Of a DNA stretch of 64,000 nucleotides, positions 1-12,450 are shown piece after piece; the first letter of the stretch is position 1, and the number at the start of each line of letters is the position of its first letter. A program made the position numbers and the translations under genes. The stretch is taken from the NCBI GenBank assembly GCA_947095535.1, contig OX352772.1, forward strand, positions 313,606,018-313,670,017, read 5' to 3'. The stretch comes from Poecilobothrus nobilitatus (Eukaryota > Arthropoda > Insecta > Diptera > Dolichopodidae). The notes under the pieces are model-generated. The model was given only the letters and a program-made list of their open reading frames with translations. It searched no databases and had not been told where the DNA came from.

Positions 1-2029
1 AAAACTGAAAACTTTTGTCCTATACATAGATCCGGAATACTTTTTTAGTTATAGGCATATTTCTCTAATCATAAACTTAATTTTCTATTAAAATCTTGAG
101 GTAGATAACATTAGCATAAGTAGATAAGCACTAGATAATCTAACGTACCATTTTATTTGTAATAAAAATCTTTCTACATTTTTAAAATATTTTTTTGTAA
201 TATTAAATACTTCTAATACTATAAGTTATAAAGTTTTCCCTTATAGCTCAATTGTAGTAATATGCTATACAATTTGTATTATTCATTTCTTTTTCCATTT
301 AAAAATGCAACAAATTTAATGGAACCATCTCTTCTGTTTTATACTTTCAAATTGTTTTAAAACATAGAAATAACCATAATATTATTTAAAAACTTAAGAC
401 AAAAAACATCAAAAACATCGAGCTTACGAGAAATTACAAAAAAGAAAAGGATTTTCAAACTAGCTGAAAATTTTGTTTAGATCCAATTATTACAAATAAA
501 AAATTATTGTCAGAGAAACATAAATAGATGACCCTCTATAAAAAATCTACTTTGCATATGTTTAAAATTAAAATAATTTTTCTTTTCAATTTAAATATAC
601 ATAAGTACAACTAAAGCTTAAATTTTATATTAGATACCAAAGGTAACCCTAATTTTTAACTTAACAAAAAAGAAAAAAATTAACAAACCATTTTTTTTCT
701 CTTAATTTTAAATCTCATTTTAAAATTATTATTTTTTTACTCTTTTATTTAATTTTTTCTCTTTCTCTCAATTTGATTTTTTAAATTCTGCAAATTTACT
801 AAAAGTCAATGTCAAATTAATGCATTCTTTTAAAGCACAATTTAAAAACTTAAGTTTAAGCCGCGTTTAAATCATTAGTATTAGTAAATGGTAGATTGCT
901 ATATGTATAATGGTACTTCTGCAAAATTTTTAATAAAACTGTTGCGTTATTTAGGATCGAGTTTAGTTTACCGGTAACGATTCAAGGTGAAACAATGATA
1001 GTGTGTTAAAAATTTTATATTACATTTTTTTTTCTTAAAGTGATTGGTGATTTTTTTTTTTATATTACATTTTGTATTAAAAATTCATTCAAAATAAATA
1101 TCTGGTAAAATCAAAACAAAAAAAAAGAAAACTAATAATAAAAGTTAAGAAGAAACCGAAGATTTTTTTGTGTTTTTTTTGTTATTATTGTTTTTATATG
1201 ATTTTTTTTTTTATCGTATTAAAAGAAATGGTTTACTTTCTTTTAAACTGGTTTCACTGTTTTAATTTGTTTTATTCTGGAAATAATTTTTAAGTTTATT
1301 TCGTTTTTATTTTTTTCTATTTTTGTATATTTTACTTAATTGTTTTGTTAAAAAGAAATATATGTTTATTTTTTCAATTGATTTGTAGTCTTGTAAATTA
1401 CTCTTATATTACAGATTGACACGTGCTTTTATGTATTTTAATTAAACATTAGTGAGTGTATTAATTTCTGAATATAATATTTCAAGTAAAAATTTCAAAC
1501 AAAACAAATTAAATAAAACAAAATATACATAACGGTTATGTTATGCAAAATAAAAAAAAAAATGTTTTTGATGCTTACAGCATAAAATATGACATTTTTT
1601 GAGTGAAATTTATAAAAAAAAAATAAAAAACAAACAAAAAATAGTTTTTCAAATAAAACTTTGTCAAAAATTATTTTTGAAAAGTTTTGAATTTTTATGA
1701 ATTAAATTTTATAATAAAAATTTGTTTGATTGTTATTATGTTTCAAAAAATATTTCTGAATGGTAAGTTTATATATTTTTTTTAAATTAAAACTGAAATA
1801 TGTATCTTTTTATATAAATAGTTTGTTGTTATGAAATATTATATTTAAAAATATATAAAGGAATGCATTTACATTTTATAGATGAAAAGTTTTAACTATG
1901 TTATAGGTACAGTACCTACTTCCCGCATTATTTTTATCATTTTATTTTATTTGACAAATATGGTTTTTGTTTTTTATCGTTCGCATATATGTATGTAATG
2001 TATACGGATGGTATTGTGATGACACCAAA
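1..2029. other. AT-rich noncoding stretch
   Basis: No exon, transposon terminus or long repeat recognised. Several A and T runs of 8 or more. Confidence 0.6.
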
Positions 2030-2250
2030 ATTTCGAATCACAGATCTTTGCACATTGACATTTCTCTGGTACGCAGAAACCTAAATTAAGGGTTTTTGGT
2101 GTCTGTATGACTGTCTGTCTGGCTGAGGGCACGTGTACAGTCTAAATGGCTGAAAGGAATTTGATATGATTTTATATTTAAGATTTTGACGTAAATATAG
2201 CTTTTAGTATAAATACGTCAGCCATTTTACTAGGGCCATTTTAACATTTT
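2030..2250 (+). repeat. Dispersed repeat fragment with CACGTGTACAG block
   Basis: Contains GGTGTCTGTATGACTGTCTG and GCTGAGGGCACGTGTACAG. A related, inverted stretch occurs at 46.65-46.71 kb. Higher GC than its surroundings. Family unknown. Confidence 0.4.
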
Positions 2251-3589
2251 TTACGAATTTTTTGAAACAGAAAAATATTATGAAAAAAGTTATTAAACAA
2301 AAGTTTTTACACAAGTAAAGTCCAACAACTTTTTCATATAACACATTTTGATTCTATACACTTTTAGGTTCGCCCATAGTTATATACATGTTTCATATAC
2401 ATATGAATATTTATGTTATATAGCTCTTACATAATATAAATAACCCTATTAAAAAAACAAATATTAAGTATTCCTGTCCCTGCGATCGGTTCTGGGGTGA
2501 ATATAGCTGATTTTTTAACTTATTTTGATGAGTTAAACATTAAAACGTTCAAATAACATAAATACAATGTTCAAATAAAAACTGTCTCAAAGTACGAACT
2601 TTAGTTTTTTTTTTAAAACATAGGATTACGTCAGAAACTAAAAATTAAAAAAAAGAACTAATAAAAGAAGATGTACCCATTGGATGGATAATTGGTAAAT
2701 TCTTTCTAAATGCTTCGGTTAATGTTTTAATTAACGTTTGATAACTTTTTAAAGAATTCTGGCCAGCAATTTAAAATAAAGAGAAGATAGAGCTTGGATA
2801 GAGCTTAAGAATCTATTATCCAAAATCCAATTTCTATATATACTGAAATTAATTTAAGTACAGATAAAATAATTATAGTTTAGTTTAACAAAATTTTGTA
2901 ATTTATTGTAAATTGTCACTTCTGTTTTATATTTATCTTTCTTTTAAAAATTATAAAGATTTTTATTTCCTTCCGAATTTCCACCTATAAACAATATTAT
3001 TATTGAACTTAATTTCCTTTGATTATATGTTTTAACAAATTTAAAACAGTTAATCTGCATAATTAATAAATTATAATACTTATTTATTAATATATTAAAT
3101 TATAATCTGAGTTATCTCACAAATTAATAACATTAAAAATGGATAATCTTCAGTTTTATTACGATTTTGTTGTATTAATAATATTTGATAACTGACGGGT
3201 TAGTTATAATTAGATTGTCATGTGTCGTATTATTTAAACATAAATATTAATATAAAAATTTAATTTTATCCTCAATATAGTACGATTTTAAAAATTAACA
3301 TTATTTAATATTTTTACAGATTGACATCATTTTGTGTTTAAGAAAAAATGTAATTACTAATTCTTTCGTTTCTTAAGTAAACACGCAAGTATACTCGTCT
3401 ATACTCATACATATATAAATAATTGTATAATTCAAATTTAAAGAAGATTTGGATTAAGTAACAGAAGATGTAAAACTTTTTTTTAGAAAGGGTTTTGTAT
3501 CAATGTGAGTTTTAAAAGCGCGCATTTTTCAAAATAAGTTTTTAAATTTTGAAATTTTGCTATTTTAACTCTAAAAACAAAAACTAAAG
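2251..3589. other. AT-rich noncoding stretch
   Basis: A slightly GC-richer patch at 2470-2500 (CCTGTCCCTGCGATCGG) hints at repeat debris. Otherwise nothing recognised. Confidence 0.5.
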
Positions 3590-4275
3590 GAGAAAACACA
3601 TTCAAGACGGTGGACGAATTTCATCGGCGGAACACAAAATGGTCGAAAATTTCGGAGCGAAAATAGTCAAAATTTTTATTGACATGGTCATATGTTTTAA
3701 ATTTTAATACTAAAAAAAAATGGAGAGTAAATTGTGAAAATTGTTACCTACTTTTAAATATAACACCAAATTATATAATATGTGTATGTATATAAAATTG
3801 AATGTTAAAATGTTGTTAAAAATATTTGTTTTGTTTTGCAAATTTAAATGTCATTCTATGATTACATCAGATGTCGCAGCAAAAAAATTAGAAAAGTTGT
3901 CTGATTAATTGAAACCCACTTCCCAAAATGCGCAAGTAACTAATAGAATATTTTGCTCTCTTTCATAACTTAAGATAACTGATCATTAAATTAATAACAT
4001 ATTATATGTAAATGTAAATTAACTTATGAAAATTAGTCAAAAAAAACAAATATAAATAATGTAACAAAGAACCATGTTAATTTATAATAATAATCAGCCC
4101 ATCATGGTCTTAGTAGCAGAGGGCTATATTAATAATTTCAAAATAAACAAATCAATTCTTGTATTTGTTGTGTGCACTTTAATTAAAATATGTATGAATG
4201 AACACATATTATTACACATATTTTAAATAGTTTTTGTCATATCGCCACGAATTTCGCTCTGAATGTGTTTTCACT
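3590..4275. mobile_element. Possible inverted-repeat element
   Basis: GAAAACACATTCAAGACGG at 3593 and the inverted form CGCTCTGAATGTGTTTTC at 4256-4273 match at the first 13 bases, with related GAATTTC/GAAATTC pieces inside each. No clear target duplication was found. Confidence 0.4.
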
Positions 4276-4337
4276 TTAACCAATGACATAAATTTGGTTT
4301 ATTTTAAAGCTGTTATTTATCTCAAAATTAAAAATTT

Positions 4338-5062
4338 CTATAGGATCTTTCAAATTGAGTTTTCAGTAGGCGCATGTGTAACACACTTCAAACATTGAAC
4401 GCACCCATATTATATGTCATTTTGACAGTTGAAGGTTTGTCAATTGCCATTTATAAAAATAGAGTCGTATACATTACAACAAGGTATTGAAATTATTTAA
4501 ATATTTTATGAAAATGGTCGTTCTGTAAGAAATCTATTTCGCAAATTTCGCGATATTTATGGTCGACATAATCGTCCAACTGAGCAACAAATTGGTAATA
4601 TTGTACGGAAATTTCAACGCATCCACAAAGAGTCACGTTTGGTGTGTGGTCTGGTGGTGTGATGGTCCGTACTTTTTCGAAAATGATGCTGGAAGAGCCA
4701 TAATCGTTAACAGTACCAGATATCGCGACATGATCACAACTTTTCTTATGGCCAAAACTGGAAAATATTGATACTGAGGACATCTAATTTCAACAAGATG
4801 AGGATAGGTGTCATACAGCCAGAAAAACACTGCAATTACTGCATACAAAGTTTCCAGATTCGGTGGCGTGAATTGGCATTCAAGATTGTGCAATTTGACA
4901 CCGTTAGACTTCTTTCTCTGGAGCTATGTGAGAGGACAGGTTTACAAGGATAATCCTCGAAACGTTGAAGCATTGAAAGCAGAAATTGGGAAAGAGGTGG
5001 TCACATGGGAGATATTATTTTCAGAGTATAAATGGCAAACATTGTACTTCAAAAATAAATAA
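4338..5062 (+). pseudogene. Decayed Tc1/mariner transposase relic
   Basis: Translating from the degraded start (ATA at 4459) gives an N-terminal helix-turn-helix segment: ESYTLQQGIEII, stop, then IFYENGRSVRNLFRK and HNRPTEQQI, typical of the mariner DNA-binding domain. The frame then jumps at about 4635 into WWCDGPYFFENDAGRA from the catalytic half, so roughly 90-100 residues including the first catalytic Asp are deleted. A frameshift follows, then remnants of the second Asp region (CHTARKTLQLLHTKFPDS) and the third Asp in LTPLDFFLW, ending near 5062. A degenerate copy of the mariner terminus seen at 45.6 kb lies at 4338-4359; no matching right terminus was found. It cannot encode an active enzyme. 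Confidence 0.8.
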
Positions 5063-6088
5063 AAACTTTTCCAGTTTCAATTCAAATTCTATATCTTTTA
5101 ATTATTTACTTTTGAAAACTCAAAGGAATTTTAAATTTTATTACAAAATCAGAGTCCCAATAATTTATTTAGCGAGGGTTTTTAGCACTACATATTTAAA
5201 GTACTTGTCTTTAAATTTTTATTTTTGAAATTTCTTTTAAGTGAAATTTTTTTTTGTGGAATTTTTTTTTTTTGAATTATGTACCTAAATGGTATTTTGA
5301 AAGTGTAATTTTTTTTTACCCAACCCAATAAAAAGTTTTCCATGAAAGTTATTTTAAATGGAACATATAATGTTTTAAGTTACTATATTTCATTGCACAA
5401 TCTGAAATGATTTAATATAAAAATTTACTCTTCGAAAAATTAGGTTTGTATGAGCGCGGGCACTCAAAAAATTAAGTTATAATTTTATTATTTATTAAAT
5501 AATTTATTTTCTACAAAAAATAAATTTAATATAAAAAATATTGTACCTTTTACTTTTACATAACAATAGTTACTATTTTAATTTTAAAATATTTATTTTA
5601 TAATATAATATTGTCTTTAAATAAAACTATACCATAAATTTATTTACAAAGTTTTTAAAATTTTTAAATAAAATATCTTAATAGTAGCCGTTTACACTAT
5701 TTTGAAAAATATAATTAATTTTTTGCACTACTACGGCTATTGGGTATCAACAAAAAGAAAATTTTATATTACAAAGAATCTATAATGGATTTAATAATAA
5801 AACTATATTTATAATTAAAATTCTATGTAAAATAAAAATTTGGCTTTTTTTCAATTAAAAAAATGTGTACAAATTATTTTAGCCTCCATCTAAAGAAAAG
5901 ATTAATCATCAATTATTATTTTTAAGTAAATTGGATATCTATGAACATAACTTTAAGATGAAAATTAATGAAAAATAACCGAAGAGAAAATGTTATATTA
6001 CGGTATAGTTATATTTTATTTTTACTTATTACTTATTTTATAACTCATCAGTCATCATCTTAGTAAAATTTAATAAATATTAAGATAA
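5063..6088. other. AT-rich noncoding stretch
   Basis: Downstream of the mariner relic. No right terminus for it was identified and nothing else was recognised. Confidence 0.5.
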
Positions 6089-7645
6089 AACGAGGAAGAA
6101 TACAGTTGACTTTGTCAACTCTTAGATACCCGTACGAACCGTTAGTATGTTCACAGCCTGTCACTCTGCTTACAATATTATTTTTTTAATATTTTAGTAT
6201 TTTAAAATAATTTGAGTGAATTTTATAAATTTCTAGAACTATGGGTTGTACATATATTCAAACTATATGTTTATACATTCTTCAAAAGCAGATTCTAACC
6301 TTTCACATAACGATTATCAATCCAAAACTTTTTCAAATATTCTATAGTACCATTTAATACTAAGCGGTAAATGTATATTAAATTTACTTAGTACAAAACA
6401 GTAAATATAATTTTAAATATTATATTATATTATATTTAAATATTCCATTGACAGAAAAATTTCTTATAAGTACAATAAAATACATATATGTATGTAAATA
6501 CGGCGCTATATAATATACATCTATACTCTTATCATTCATTCTCTAGTGACATATACGATATGTAAATAAACATGATATTATATAAGTATGTATATATATC
6601 AATATCATATAAATAAAAATTCTTCAAGCAACCGTTATGTTGTTTATTTAATTACATTTTTTTGTACTACGCATTATATCCTCAACAATTTCAAATTATC
6701 GAGTAAAATAAAATGGAAAAAATTCGTTAAAGAAATTTGTTAGAAAATTTGAAAAAATCAAGTAACACTTTCGTCAATTATAAAGTAACCCTATATTATT
6801 AAAAAAAGTTGTTAACAGAAATAAAAGTATAATGTTGGAGCTTTAATTTTTGTGTATTACTTCAAAAAAATTACAGCTCCTTACAGCTCCTTACTTCAAA
6901 AAAATTACAGCTCCTTACAGCTCCTAAACGGGGGGTGATACAAAAAAAATTTCTGAAATGACTCATACTAACTTTCTACGATCTAACTTCTGTCAAAATT
7001 TCAAGTTTCCAACTTCAACCGTTTAGAAGATGGAAGGGTTAAAGAATTTTGCAAAATTTGAGTTTTGCATAACGGTAAATTAAGACACCGTATGCCAAAA
7101 TTATATATTTATTGTATATATACTTTTAAAGCTAATGAAAGTTGTAATCATTTGGCGTTTTCAAAATGAAGATATACCTTATACAACTTGTGCTATAATA
7201 ATTTAAATATGGAGCTTTTTTGAACCTTTGGGGAGCTGTAGCTCCGTAACGGGTGGGGCTACAAAAAAAAGTTATTAAAAATAAAATTAATATTTTTGTG
7301 AGATCTATCAGTGATTAAAATTTCATAGCTCTATTGCAAAAAAAATGTGGGGATCTAAAAGTTAGGTGTTCGAGAGCTACCCTAAGGCTTGCTCCAAACT
7401 CAACCAAAAAAAATAGGGAACCTACAAATTACTCCCAAAATATTTTGTGTAAATTTCAAGATTCTAGCTTTCTTAGTTTTTGAGTTAGCGTGCTGACGGA
7501 CGGACGGACGGACATGGCTCAAAAGTCTTAGAATTTTTTTCTGATCCGATCCATACCTTTGAAGGTATATCTAGCTCGCTTATTTCGAGGTGTTACAAAC
7601 GGAGGAGTAATTTTATTATACCCGATCCTATCGTACGGGTATAAA
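6089..7645 (-). mobile_element. Noncoding element with TACCCGTACG ends (long family A member)
   Basis: A 12-bp perfect inverted match, ATACCCGTACGA at 6126-6137 and TCGTACGGGTAT at 7631-7642, lies close to the two ends. No coding potential was seen. A fourfold GGAC run (7498-7511) and blocks with TACAGCTCCTAAACGGGG and CATAACGGTAAATT link it to family A copies elsewhere. The left 750 bp matches the foldback arms at 41.4-43.1 kb almost base for base. A short tandem duplication of TTACTTCAAAAAAATTACAG with flanking bases lies at 6858-6925. Its class is unknown; no transposase was seen. Confidence 0.65.
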
Positions 7646-8209
7646 AAGTATACAAATTTTTTCTCCCTATATATATTTTTCTAGCTTTGATTGTTTTAAA
7701 TTTCAATGTCGCAATGTCTCTTTCGAACGTATATAATAACACAAGTTTTTCTCACTTCATAAATTTCTTTCATATTATCACATCGAAAAAGTTTTGCATG
7801 TTACCAATCTGAAGATATAAATAAATACGATGAATTTAAAGATTTATTTTAAAGAAAAATTTACTCATGTATTTTTTTTTGCTTTTTTGTGCAATTAAAG
7901 ATAATAGAAATATAAAAAGTTGTATTAGATAATGAAATAAATTGTATACAATAAGTATATGAATTCAACTTAAAAAGTGTCAGAAGGAACATTAATTTTA
8001 AAAACGAGATTATGAAATGAAATGTTTCTATTTGCCTGTTTTATTTAGCGGAAGTTTTTTTAATTGTTTTTCATAATATTATGTATAGGCCCACATTTTA
8101 AAGGAAAAAGACCCTGCACTTGGGTGTATCTTTATAAGATTGAGTCAAGTAATAAAAACAAACAAACAAAAAAATGTAAATCTAAATAAGTAGGTAGTTA
8201 CTTTTTATC
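7646..8209. other. AT-rich noncoding stretch
   Basis: Nothing recognised between the 6.1-kb element and the piggyBac-type MITE. Confidence 0.5.
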
Positions 8210-8213
8210 TTAA

Positions 8214-8805
8214 CCCTTTCGAACCGGCTTTTGAATACGCAAGTTTTAATCCAATTAAAGTATGGAATACATATATAAAGTATATACTTTTAAAAAATTA
8301 TACATAGGAAAAATGTGGGTACAGAGCCGGGCCCACCCAATGGGAGGCGGTACAACATTGTACCAGCCGGAATGTTAGGTGATACTAATATGTCCCAACC
8401 GTCCTGTAAAACATGGAATGAAATATTTGTTTTTGTTTTATATATTTAAATATACTATTATTTACTTTTTAAGTACTACTGGTACACATATAGACCACAT
8501 TTCAGTATGGCTGGTGCATATATGTACTATCTGTATAAAAATATCTAAAAAACACAGTTTATAGAAAAAAAAATTTACCTTTTATCACTAATTTATCTAA
8601 AACACTAATATTTAATTTATTTTATTTTATTTTATTATGTTTGTTTAATTTATGTGCTTTTCACACGGTAAAAATTACTAACAAACTAAATAAAATATAT
8701 TTTACATTCCACTTTATTATTAATTCGCTTAGAAAAATAACGGCATAAAAACAACAAAACAAAAAACAAATTGACACATACGTTGTACCAGCCAGTTCCA
8801 AAGGG
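8214..8805. mobile_element. piggyBac-type MITE
   Basis: TTAA occurs at 8210-8213 and 8806-8809, and the ends form an inverted repeat TTAACCCTTTCGAACCGGC against TTAACCCTTTGGAACTGGC (17 of 19). CCC next to TTAA is the hallmark of piggyBac-family ends. The 592-bp body has a GC-rich centre (GAGCCGGGCCCACCCAATGG) and GTTGTACCAGCC motifs repeated inside. No transposase was seen; the open stretch at 8379-8564 is not recognisable. Confidence 0.8.
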
Positions 8806-9189
8806 TTAAGGTAAATATTTTTACTATTTATTTTATAAACTTATGTATATAAATTGTATAAATTTAAATGTTAAAATTGAAAGCACTTTTTCTCAATGTC
8901 AAAATCAAGGAGTAGTAAAATGGAGAAAATCCAATCATAGAAGTTTAAAAAACTTAATTAAATCTTTTTTTAAAATTGAACTTATTTATAAATGAACTTA
9001 TGATCAAGAATCAATTACAATATAAACAATTATTTAAACCAACTTAAAATATCTCCATTTTTAGAATTGGATCTATAAGTAATCCTACACAGATTTTTTT
9101 CAACGTATATGCTTTGAGTAAAACTGCTGAGAAACATTTACTGCTAGTAAAATATAATACCTTATTAAATTATTTAGTTTCAATAATAA

Positions 9190-9480
9190 CGTCACATTTT
9201 TTTTCCATTCCAATTCCCATAGTGAGCATTGGTTGTACTTTAATAAGTCACTTATTTTTCATATTATACTAAACTTCATTCATTTTTACTAAGCCGTTAA
9301 TTACTCGATTATAGCTATTATACAAGATTATGAAACTCAAATATTTTATTAATTGTGCGCCATATTTTATCTTATATACAGGAATTATTTATTTATTTAT
9401 TTTACGACATATTACAAAACTATTATAATGCAATTACAATTGGAATTGGAATTACTGACGGGGGTTCGAACCCACCATCT
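9190..9480 (-). mobile_element. SINE-B (second tRNA-like SINE), minus strand
   Basis: On the minus strand a B-box-like GGTGGGTTCGAACCCCC (9460-9475) is followed by a body shared with 10.9 and 40.9 kb (complement of CACTAAGCCGTTAATTACTC here as TTTTTACTAAGCCGTTAATT) and ends in an A-rich tail. More diverged than SINE-A. Confidence 0.6.
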
Positions 9481-10854
9481 TTTGATTAAAAAATTTGCAA
9501 AACAATCGAATTTTCTTTTTTTTTAAATCTAAAGAAATTTTTTGAGAATAACTTGAATGTGTCTTAATAGTCTTAAAATGTTCTTAAAAGTATGTATGCC
9601 TTCCCAAAATCTTAAATGATGTAATAAGATCATTAAATTTATTTTTGTTTGGTTTGTTATATGAAAAAATTTCCAACATTATATTTTGGAATCAAAAAAT
9701 TTCTAAAATAACTGTAATTTAATTGAAGCGCAAATAATATAGTTTTGTTATTTTTTTTTTCGTTGGTTGACAGTTGGCAAAACTGCGTTTTATTTAATGG
9801 ATTTCTTTACAATACCATAAATTTTCAGTTTTCAACTAAATATACGCAACAAAGATGATTATAATGATGCAAAAATCTTAGAGATACGATTCTTTCAAAA
9901 AAAAACACACAAATAATAATATTATGCATTCAAATATGGTCTAAATGATATTTTTTTTAAAGATGAACTTTGGAAGAGAAAAGCAAACCACTATTAATAC
10001 TCATTAAACTTAGTTAGTTGCATTAAATCCAAAAATTTGATTCTCTTCAAAATTTTTAATTATTTATTTTGAATTTGATTTATGTTCCTGGTATTAAATT
10101 CAAAAACTACTTTCTACTTGTTTTTGAAAACTTCATTTAATTTTTCCTAATAATTAAGAAATTAATTAATTTCCACTAAATTATGAAAATTCAACGTTCA
10201 ACATAAAGTTTTTTTGAAGAGGAACATTAAAACCTATAACATTTTGCTAATAATATATTTTCTCACTCTTTAAATGTAAAATTAAAAGAATAAAGACATT
10301 TTATACAACAATTTTTGTAATTATTAAACATATTTTTTTTTTATTATTTATTTTATCAACTTATAAATTTAAGTATTAAATGTCACTTTTTGCTTTATCG
10401 CTTTATCCTTATCAAAAATTATTACAATGTTGTTTTTTTACTTCTACTTATTTAAATGTATTTTTGTTTATTATTTTTTCAACTTTTCATTTCTGAACAA
10501 AACATTGTAAAACATTAAAATATTAAAGATTTCAATAAGCTTTAAAATGTTTTTTTTTTTTTGTGTAATATGAAATAATCACAAAGAATAACAATAATAA
10601 AAGTAAAAATCAATTTCATTTATTTCACTTTCTTCTAATAAGACTTAAAATTTATGTGAGTACTTAATTTTAAACTTAAATAACTCTGATATATTTACGT
10701 TACAATATAAGGTGTATAAAAAATAATTTTTGAAACAATATTATACATATGTTAAGTGCTAATTAGCCGCCGAGCAGGACTGAGAAAATAAAAAAAAAAC
10801 AATGTAAACTTCTTGAAAAGCTGGGAAAAAAGCACTTTCTTAAACTTTTTGTTA
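9481..10854. other. AT-rich stretch between two SINE-B copies
   Basis: A small GC-richer patch at 10761-10785 (TAGCCGCCGAGCAGGACTG) followed by an A run could be the tail of a retroposon. Otherwise nothing recognised. Confidence 0.45.
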
Positions 10855-11095
10855 ACTGCCAAATCTAGTTTTTTGTTTTTTTCTTACCACTCCTATGAGG
10901 AGTATAGGGCATCGACTAAGTCATTTATTATGCATATTTGATTAACATTCAGTTTCGTGAATCATTAATTTCACTAAGCCGTTGATTTCTCGCCCGTAGT
11001 TATTGTACAAGACTGAGACGTTTTTATTTACGCCATCTATTACTATTATCTGACACAAGAATTATGGTTTATTATTATTTTATTATAAATCTCAA
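10855..11095 (-). mobile_element. SINE-B, minus strand, body only
   Basis: Plus-strand text CACTCCTATGAGGAGTATAG, GACTAAGTCATTTATTATGC and TTCACTAAGCCGTTGATTTC matches the 40.9-kb copy. The T-rich left edge is the complement of a poly-A tail. The tRNA-like head is missing or too decayed to see. Confidence 0.65.
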
Positions 11096-12257
11096 AATCT
11101 ATAGATTAGAGTTAGGTCTAATCTAAGCATTTGTAAAATATCAACAGAGTTGTAGCTATAAACACTAAACTGTACATAAGTCTAAAAATTTTACTAGATT
11201 GAAAATTATACAAGAACTCACCATTGGGAACCTATTCAATTAGAATTAGTCTTTCAAAATACGCTTTGCAAAGAAGAAAAAATGAAAGAGACTCTGCATA
11301 TATTTTCTTTGAAAAATTAACTATAGGTAGGGCTAGACTGAAATCTAGAAATTCATTACATTTTCAAACTTAAGTCAGTTAATATCAGTAAGGACAAAAA
11401 TTAAGAACGAATTTTATTTTAACTCTACAGGTTAGATTTAAATAGTTGGCAACCAAGCACACGGAAATCAGTATTAAAACGGCACCTCGTTTGTTATACT
11501 TGAGATCTTTAAGAGCAGTCATGAAAACTACTCAACCAAGAGTTAAGCAATAAATATTAAAAACTGATTTTATAGAGAAGAGTAAAATGCACAAAAAAAA
11601 AAAATTATTTTATCAACATCGAATACTCCCAGAAAAAAAGTACTTTTAAATTTATCAGAAAAAATCTCAATCAGAAGAAAGTAATTGTTGCGCCATAGTT
11701 TAAAATAGTCATAATTAGTAATATTAAACTGATTCTTAAATTTAATAATGACTATTAAATAGAATAGAAACATATCTAGAATTATCAATATACAAACCAA
11801 ACTATATATCTATGTAAATATATAAATATATATATATATATAAATATATATATATATAGATATTATGAATAGATTCTTAGAACCCCAGCAATATGTCTTT
11901 AAAACAACTTCATTAAACCATAAAAAATCAAATATTTTTTATTTCATTATACTTGACTACTTACATATTTGTTTATTTCTTATTGCTTTCTGTAATTATT
12001 TTTTTTTATCTAAAACTTATTTTGTTCTATTGTTTTTATTTTTTTTTGGTAATTTATTTTTATGATATTTTTTACCATTTACGCGCTCAAATCTCTTTTA
12101 CAATATTATACTCTTTTTAATATGTCATATCTTTCTCTAACATTCATATTAAAAAATTTTTATTACAGAATTTTTTTCAATCTCGCTAAAAAATAATATA
12201 TCGAAAATATGGGAAATGTATTATTAAATTAATATTTCATTTATAATGTTATAATAA
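11096..12257. other. AT-rich noncoding stretch
   Basis: Contains the TA microsatellite listed separately. Short Lys/Phe-rich frames here are compositional. Confidence 0.5.
11817..11862. repeat. (TA)n-rich microsatellite
   Basis: Runs of TATATATATA broken by AAATA, interrupted rather than pure. Confidence 0.85.
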
Positions 12258-12450
12258 GGGCCTCGGTGGCCTAGTGGGTAAGAGTATAATTAAATACGCT
12301 GGAAACACCGACGGAGTGTAGATTTGAATGCCACAAACGTCGTAAAAGTTATTCCCCCTTACGACATTTACAGGCACGCCTGAACAGAAAGGGCTGTGTA
12401 ATTTCCTGTCCACATTTATGTGGCAAAGAAATTTATAAAAAAAAAAAAAA
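12258..12450 (+). mobile_element. SINE-A (tRNA-derived)
   Basis: Head with A box (GGTGGCCTAGTGGGTAAGAG) and a decayed B box (GATTTGAATGCC), then a body containing CCTTACGACATTTACAGGCA, CTGTCCACATTTATGTGGCA and a poly-A tail. Transcribed by RNA polymerase III in such elements and mobilised by a partner LINE. A frame on the minus strand across it is a shadow. Confidence 0.85.
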
